A stretch of 10,070 bases of DNA from an uncultured Rhodospirillales bacterium. Lineage in GTDB: Bacteria; Pseudomonadota; Alphaproteobacteria; ATCC43930; CGMCC-115725. The notes below the pieces were generated by a model. That model ran no database searches. It saw only the letters and a program-made list of their open reading frames with translations, and had not been told where the DNA came from. A program made the translations under genes and the position numbers. The stretch is from positions 1-10,070 of the forward strand of contig CAIUCF010000004.1 in NCBI GenBank assembly GCA_903897565.1, written 5' to 3'. Positions 6,654 to 10,070 of the stretch are shown piece after piece (the first letter of the stretch is position 1; each line of letters begins with the position of its first letter).

Positions 6654-8861
6654 TCAGAGCCAGTTCCCGATGAGCAGAAACGGCGACCAATAAGCGGGAT
6701 GGCGAAACCGCGGATCGGCTTTCAGGGCGATTTGCGCGCGTTGCAGCGCTTGGGCCTTGCTGGTCCCAGGCACCTGAAGCTCGCGGTAGAAATTCACGAC
6801 GAGCTGGGCTGCCGCCTTGTCGCTGATGAACCAGAGGCTGGCCATGGCGCTGCGGGCGCCGGCCTTGATGGCGACGCCGGCGAGGCCGAGAGCCGCGCGA
6901 TCATCGCCGACCGCCGTCTGGCACGCGCTCAGGACCAGGAGCTCGAGCGACGCATCCGCCTGGCCGCTCTGCTTCACCGCCTGCTCGAGCCGGCCCAGGG
7001 TCAGCTTGCCGTCATAAGCGAGGATGAAGCTCTTCGCCGGGTCATGGTCGAACACGCCATGCGAGGCAATATGGACGACGTCATAAGGCGCCGAACTCAT
7101 GGCATGGTCCATGCTGTCGACCCTGAAATCTGCGTCAAGCAAAACGGTGCCCTGGCGCACCTTGGTGATCGCGCCGATCTCGCGACGGACACTCGGCAGC
7201 GCAGGAAAGCCTTGGGAGGCGAGCGACATCCCGGCGAGCAAGGTGCCGCCCGCTTTCTGCGTTCCGATCGGCTTCGGATCGACTAGGCTTAATCCCGGGG
7301 CGGTCGCGACGGCAAATTCGTCGATCACGAACTTGCTGCCGTCCGGCAGCGCGGCAAGCGGCACCGTGCGCAGAACCCCGTCGGGAATCCAGACAATGGT
7401 GTCAATCTTTTCGCCACGCAGCACCGGCAGGAGCGGCGCGACCAGCCAGGCATAGAGCTGGCGGCCGGGGAGCAGGTATTGACGTGTCGTCCGTTTCTCG
7501 AGGAGGCCGCGGAAAGATTTGACCGTTTTAATGAGATCGGCCGACGCGACCGGCACCACGATCTCGTGCGGGCCATCGGCAACGAAGACCAGCAGCTCCA
7601 GACGGTCCCGTAGGATAACAGGATACAGGACCGCGGTGCGGGTGGCGACGGCGTCGATATCGCGTGTTCGCGATTCCGCCTTGGCCAGACACTCATCGCG
7701 AAAATAATCCTTGAGCTCGCCGATCTTCATCGTCTCCAAGGTCGAGCGCGCTTCGATCAGCAGAGGCCCTGTATTCGTCTCCTCGCCCTTCGCATGCGCC
7801 CTCTGCAGCAGCAGATCGGCCAATTGGCGATAGAGCCCGCCGATCGTCGCGAGATAGGACGACTGCCCCTCGTGGTACTCGACGGGGATGTCATCGCGAA
7901 TACTCTCGACCGCCGCGACGGCGCGACGCAGGGCGACGATCGCGCCATCGAGATCGCCCTCGGCGGCGAGGATCGAGCCGAGTTGCCAGTCCCATCGATA
8001 GAGCAGGTCCGAGGCACCCGCCGCCTGTGCCGCGAACAAGGCTTCGCTGGTCAGGGTCTCCGCCCTGGCGTGATCGCCCGCACTTTCGGAGAGCGCCCCG
8101 AGATAGCCCAGTGCGAGCGCTTTCGCCCGAGGATCGGCAGCGGCGTCAGCCTGCGTCGACGCCAATGTCAGCAACGATTGCGCCAGCGCGCGGAAGCGCA
8201 CATCGCCGCCGATGTCGGCCGTTTGTTCCGCCAACCGGCCGGCCGTGACCAAAGTCCTTACGGACGACAAAACCGGCACCGCGCGAGCGGCGGCATCGCG
8301 GATATCCGTCAGCTTCGCCAGGGCAGCGTCCTCGTGCGATTGGCGGAGCAGAAGCCGGGCCTGATTGGCTTCGACGAGCCCGACAAGCCCGGGTTCGTTG
8401 AGCCGGCGCGCGGACTTCTCAGCCTCACGGTAACGCAACCCGGCATCCTCGAGCCGACCCTCGGCAAGATAGACGTTACCGAGATCGACATTGGAGACGG
8501 CGGCGACCCGACCGAACCCACCCCTGGTCGCGTCGTCGGCACTCTTCTCAAGATAGGGCAGAGCCACATCATAAGCATGGGCGAGAGCATAGGCATTGCC
8601 GAGCGCCCCTTCGGCCTCTGCAACCCCGTGCAGATCATGGTGGCCGACAGCGAAGGCGAGATTCGCGGCAAGGCCTTGGATCGCGTCCGGTACATGGCCT
8701 TCCGTGGAGAGGAATTCACTTTGCCCGATCGAGGCCGTCGGCACAGGACAGAGCGCTCTTTCACGAGGCAAAGTCCCGGCACCGCCGAGTGACGGCCAAG
8801 CTGCCATCAGCAGAACCAGGGTCAGTCTCACCCAGACGCAACCTGTCATGGACCGACCCAC
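6654..8861 (-). CDS. Secreted TPR-CHAT domain protein (caspase-like cysteine protease family)
   Basis: About 735 residues from the proposed GTG start. The C-terminal half is a CHAT domain with the catalytic pair His601 (VHIASHGVF) and Cys647 (VLSACQTAVGD), both intact, and the family's closing motif HPAYWSPFLLIG. The middle (about 80-320) is helical and TPR-like (GNAYALAHAYDVALPYLEKS, GNVYLAEGRLEDA), likely for protein binding. The segment MKIGELKDYFRDEC (about 378-391) is a linker that commonly precedes CHAT in such proteins. The N-terminus carries a signal peptide with the hydrophobic stretch LTLVLLMAAW and a GAG cleavage site, so the protein probably acts in the periplasm. Start choice: GTG at 8861 has GGAG eight bases upstream; ATGs at 8849 and 8897 are alternatives. 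The open frame reaches 9104, but that part reads as basic, noncoding-like sequence. First gene of an operon with the cyclase; its substrate is unknown, and the exoprotein encoded nearby is one candidate. Confidence 0.92.
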   Translation of the reverse strand: MGRSMTGCVWVRLTLVLLMAAWPSLGGAGTLPRERALCPVPTASIGQSEFLSTEGHVPDAIQGLAANLAFAVGHHDLHGVAEAEGALGNAYALAHAYDVALPYLEKSADDATRGGFGRVAAVSNVDLGNVYLAEGRLEDAGLRYREAEKSARRLNEPGLVGLVEANQARLLLRQSHEDAALAKLTDIRDAAARAVPVLSSVRTLVTAGRLAEQTADIGGDVRFRALAQSLLTLASTQADAAADPRAKALALGYLGALSESAGDHARAETLTSEALFAAQAAGASDLLYRWDWQLGSILAAEGDLDGAIVALRRAVAAVESIRDDIPVEYHEGQSSYLATIGGLYRQLADLLLQRAHAKGEETNTGPLLIEARSTLETMKIGELKDYFRDECLAKAESRTRDIDAVATRTAVLYPVILRDRLELLVFVADGPHEIVVPVASADLIKTVKSFRGLLEKRTTRQYLLPGRQLYAWLVAPLLPVLRGEKIDTIVWIPDGVLRTVPLAALPDGSKFVIDEFAVATAPGLSLVDPKPIGTQKAGGTLLAGMSLASQGFPALPSVRREIGAITKVRQGTVLLDADFRVDSMDHAMSSAPYDVVHIASHGVFDHDPAKSFILAYDGKLTLGRLEQAVKQSGQADASLELLVLSACQTAVGDDRAALGLAGVAIKAGARSAMASLWFISDKAAAQLVVNFYRELQVPGTSKAQALQRAQIALKADPRFRHPAYWSPFLLIGNWL

Positions 8862-8869
8862 TTTTGCAG

Positions 8870-8873
8870 CTCC
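8870..8873 (-). promoter_or_regulatory. Shine-Dalgarno-like GGAG supporting the GTG start of the CHAT gene
   Basis: On the minus strand GGAG stands eight bases before the GTG at 8861. Neither ATG alternative (8849, 8897) has a comparable site, and the resulting N-terminus adds an Arg to the signal peptide's n-region. The evidence for this start is moderate. Confidence 0.4.
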
Positions 8874-9110
8874 AGTTGTAAACGAGGCGTCCCACATGGC
8901 GACTTCGACATGTATCGAGCCCACTCGAACGGTATCAGGTGGTTTACGCGATTGCGAGCGCGATGGCAGCTTTCGCCGAGCGCTCCCCGCGACCGGGCAC
9001 TGAACGCGAGCAACCATCCTGTCGCGCGCCGGGCGAAACTGCCGGGGCACATGGTCGATGGCGGGACGCCTCCGCAGGTCCTCCCCCGCCGGCACCGCGC
9101 TCACGATCAG

Positions 9111-9126
9111 TATTTCTGTGGAAATA
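9111..9126. repeat. Inverted repeat TATTTC / GAAATA, tetraloop TGTG
   Basis: A perfect 6-bp stem (9111-9116 with 9121-9126) around a 4-base loop, AT-rich in a GC-rich setting, 56 bases upstream of the AIDA-remnant start. It could be an operator or a short RNA hairpin; no binding protein can be named. Confidence 0.4.
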
Positions 9127-9127
9127 T

Positions 9128-9160
9128 CGGGGTTTAGCGGCCACGAATTCGAGAACCCCG
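9128..9160. repeat. Inverted repeat CGGGGTT / AACCCCG with 19-base loop
   Basis: A perfect 7-bp stem (9128-9134 with 9154-9160) directly after the preceding dyad and 21 bases upstream of the ATG at 9182. The position fits a leader hairpin or an operator for the lost gene downstream. Chance occurrence is possible. Confidence 0.35.
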
Positions 9161-9181
9161 CAAGAAAACTGGTAGCGCAAC

Positions 9182-9301
9182 ATGACGATCATCAGCAGCG
9201 GACAAACCGTCAACGTATCTTCCGGGCAGACCGCCACGGGGGACGTGATTCTGAGCGACGGGGTGTCGGGTCCGCGCTATCAGTATGATCGCAGGTGGTA
9301 G
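9182..9301 (+). pseudogene. N-terminal remnant of an AIDA-repeat (autotransporter-passenger type) gene
   Basis: The frame encodes only 39 residues. Its first 28, MTIISSGQTVNVSSGQTATG and then DVILSDGV, match the usual opening of proteins built from AIDA or strand-loop-strand repeats, where SSGQTV/SSGQTATG units recur many times. After DGV the match stops abruptly, with unrelated residues and a TAG at 9299-9301. No further repeat is found in any frame downstream, so the rest of the gene was probably removed by recombination or deletion near 9265-9270. No strong Shine-Dalgarno sequence is seen. The tRNA fragment 130 bases downstream supports a rearranged junction. The family call rests on a short but distinctive motif. 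Confidence 0.55.
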
Positions 9302-9430
9302 AAATCGCCATCCGGCGGGCTGGCGGGGATATCACCCACGACAATCCCTTCGCTGCTGCCTCGCGATTGCTGGCTACGGCATCCCCGGCTAGCGCCACCG
9401 TGGTCAATGGGACGTTTTCGGGCCTTATCT
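9302..9430. other. Noncoding stretch between the AIDA remnant and the tRNA fragment
   Basis: A GTG-initiated frame runs from 9295 to 9573 through this region and through the tRNA-like fragment, but its product resembles nothing I know and has no ribosome site. No repeats or further AIDA motifs were seen here. Confidence 0.5.
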
Positions 9431-9475
9431 CTTTTAATCAGAGGGTCTCGGGTTCGAACCCGGACGGGCTCAGCA
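9431..9475 (+). other. 3' fragment of a lysine tRNA (anticodon TTT), candidate integration (att) site remnant
   Basis: The 45 bases fit standard tRNA positions 32-76 one for one: anticodon loop CTTTTAA (32-38), 3' anticodon-stem strand TCAGA (39-43), variable loop GGGTC (44-48), T-arm TCGGG, TTCGAAC, CCGGA (49-65), acceptor strand CGGGCTC (66-72), discriminator A, then GCA in place of CCA. The T stem has one G-G mismatch. The five bases upstream do not pair with the anticodon stem, and no matching acceptor strand GAGCCCG occurs upstream, so this is not a functional tRNA. Fragments starting at the anticodon loop are what tyrosine integrases leave at the far end of an element inserted into a tRNA gene. 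The intact tRNA and an integrase are not in the window. Confidence 0.55.
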
Positions 9476-9563
9476 ATTTATTTCAAAGCACCGATGATGA
9501 TCTCAGGCCGCAAGCCGCTTCCGCCTCGGCGGGGCCTCGCCCGCCGGTCCAACATCTGGTAAG

Positions 9564-9585
9564 CCGAAGCTAGCGCCGGCTTCGG
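9564..9585 (-). terminator. Hairpin CCGAAGC / GCTTCGG at the end of the small minus-strand ORF (weak terminator candidate)
   Basis: A perfect 7-bp stem (9564-9570 with 9579-9585) and an 8-base loop. The TAG stop of the small ORF overlaps the loop and stem (9570-9572). There is no T-run after it on either strand, so it does not look like a normal intrinsic terminator. Confidence 0.25.
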
Positions 9586-9788
9586 GATACGACGACCAGC
9601 GTTCGCGACGTCACCCGATTTGGCGGCGCGCCACGCGCCGCCACCGAATACCATCCGCGTCGAACACCATGGTATCGATGAATGGTCTGCCCCGGCCCAT
9701 GATTGAGCCGCGCCGCACCAGCAATAAACATCATAGCGAAAACGCCCCCTGCCACCCAGAGGACCAGGATCATTGCGAGGATAGACAT
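9570..9788 (-). CDS. Small membrane protein, hypothetical (72 residues)
   Basis: Starting at the ATG at 9788, the product opens MSILAMILVLWVAGGVFAMM, one strong membrane segment (about 2-24), followed by a His/Arg-rich tail (NHGPGQTIHRYHGVRRGWY). A GGAGG lies five bases upstream (9798-9794), which is why I prefer this start to the ATG at 9830. I recognise no family. The last 25-30 residues are basic and Ser/Arg-rich and are encoded across a perfect 23-base palindrome, so the gene may have decayed at its 3' end or the true protein may be shorter. A longer frame on the same strand (10038-9478) overlaps it but gives an implausible product. Confidence 0.5.
   Translation of the reverse strand: MSILAMILVLWVAGGVFAMMFIAGAARLNHGPGQTIHRYHGVRRGWYSVAARGAPPNRVTSRTLVVVSRSRR
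9621..9643. repeat. Perfect palindrome, 10-bp GC-rich stem with 3-base loop
   Basis: TGGCGGCGCG (9621-9630), loop CCA, then CGCGCCGCCA (9634-9643). This is the strongest dyad I found in the window. It lies inside the small ORF and has no T-run on either side, so it is more like a REP-type element or RNA structure than a terminator. Confidence 0.65.
9648..9675. repeat. Inverted repeat ATACCAT / ATGGTAT with 14-base loop
   Basis: A perfect 7-bp stem (9648-9654 with 9669-9675), four bases after the larger palindrome. By itself it could be chance; next to the other two dyads it suggests a structured segment. Confidence 0.35.
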
Positions 9789-10070
9789 CACGTCCTCCCA
9801 GTTGCAATTCGGGGATGCATTTGTGCTCACCCGTCTCTAGTGAAAGTTGGCACTCGGCCTCGGAATCACAAGAAGGATGATCATCGCAAAACCTTGCCTC
9901 TGCCATGCGACAGGCAAATAGCGACGGCTTCAAGCCGGGTGATCGTCGGCTCGTGTGGACGGGCTCGGTGGATCGACGGCGATGCCCGCGCTTCACGACC
10001 GATGGAGCGGACAGCCGCGTCGATCGCTTCGCCGACACGCCACCTGTCAGGGCGGCGCGTCGGCGGGGAC
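9789..10070. other. Region right of the small ORF, no gene recognised
   Basis: Apart from the ribosome site at 9794-9798, nothing is identifiable. Plus-strand frames from 9840 (GTG) and 9905 (ATG) stay open to the window edge, but they overlap each other, are Arg-rich and resemble no known protein. No clear promoter for the small ORF was found. Confidence 0.4.

Larger units (their letters stand above)
8862..9181. other. Intergenic region between the CHAT gene and the AIDA-repeat remnant
   Basis: This 320-base stretch separates divergent genes and should contain the promoter of the CHAT-cyclase operon. I could not pick a convincing -35/-10 pair on the minus strand. The open frames here give basic, Arg/Ser-rich translations and look noncoding. 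The only clear structures are two adjacent dyads at 9111-9160, listed separately. Confidence 0.6.

Noticed and set aside
4290..7286. A 998-residue plus-strand open frame opposite the cyclase and CHAT genes
   Set aside because: It lies antisense to two well-supported genes, is Arg/Asp/Gly/His-rich with no domain, and starts inside the DUF928 coding region. It is a codon-bias shadow common in GC-rich DNA.
7794..8792. A 332-residue plus-strand frame opposite the CHAT gene
   Set aside because: Antisense to TPR-encoding sequence; composition and lack of motifs show it is a shadow.
8862..9104. N-terminal extension of the CHAT protein to the ATG at 9104
   Set aside because: It would add 81 basic, low-complexity residues in front of a good signal peptide, with no ribosome site that I can see.
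9360..9475. A complete functional tRNA gene ending at 9475
   Set aside because: No 5' acceptor strand (GAGCCCG) and no pairing 5' anticodon stem lie upstream; only positions 32-76 are present.
9478..10038. A 186-residue minus-strand frame
   Set aside because: No ribosome site, odd Cys/Arg/Pro-rich product, and it overlaps in another frame the small membrane protein, which has both a ribosome site and a clear membrane helix.
9840..10070. Plus-strand frames from 9840 (GTG) and 9905 (ATG) open to the right edge
   Set aside because: They overlap in different frames, are short and Arg-rich, and show no motif or ribosome site. One could be real, but the window ends too soon to tell.
1..10070. CRISPR array, transposase, integrase or complete insertion sequence
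   Set aside because: No spaced identical repeats and no matching protein motifs were seen; the repeats at 82-1275 are diverged coding repeats.

Overview
The DNA is GC-rich, with long open reading frames and dense shadow ORFs on the opposite strands. Together with the gene content (a two-partner secretion pair, a CHASE2 adenylate cyclase and a secreted CHAT protein), this suggests a Gram-negative bacterium, most likely an alphaproteobacterium. The taxonomic guess is an inference from composition and gene style; no marker gene is present.

Layout. Positions 1-2289 (+) hold the C-terminal 762 residues of a large secreted beta-helix exoprotein of the two-partner secretion (TpsA, filamentous haemagglutinin-like) type; its start lies left of the window. 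One base later, at 2291-4024 (+), follows its outer-membrane transporter (TpsB, ShlB/FhaC family). Converging on this pair from the right is a two-gene operon on the minus strand. A TPR-CHAT caspase-like protease with a signal peptide (about 8861-6654) comes first, and nine bases after its stop begins a CHASE2 adenylate cyclase (6644-4029). The cyclase frame runs without a stop into a signal peptide and a DUF928 domain. A strong Shine-Dalgarno sequence sits inside the cyclase tail just before the DUF928 start, so this domain may be made both as a fusion and as a separate periplasmic protein. The two convergent transcription units are four bases apart.

The right 1.2 kb is gene-poor and looks like a genomic scar. 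It holds the first 39 codons of an AIDA-repeat (autotransporter-type) gene at 9182-9301, then a 45-base fragment matching the 3' part of a lysine tRNA from the anticodon loop to the end (9431-9475), as left by integrases that use tRNA genes. Beyond it lies a possible small membrane protein on the minus strand (9788-9570) whose 3' half contains strong palindromes.

How the genes may work together (inference). TpsB exports the TpsA repeat protein to the cell surface. The CHAT protease and the DUF928 domain would both be periplasmic, and the cyclase would sense something there through CHASE2 and make cAMP inside. The four families read as one surface-adhesin module with proteolytic and second-messenger arms. 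No published function for such a combined module is known to me.
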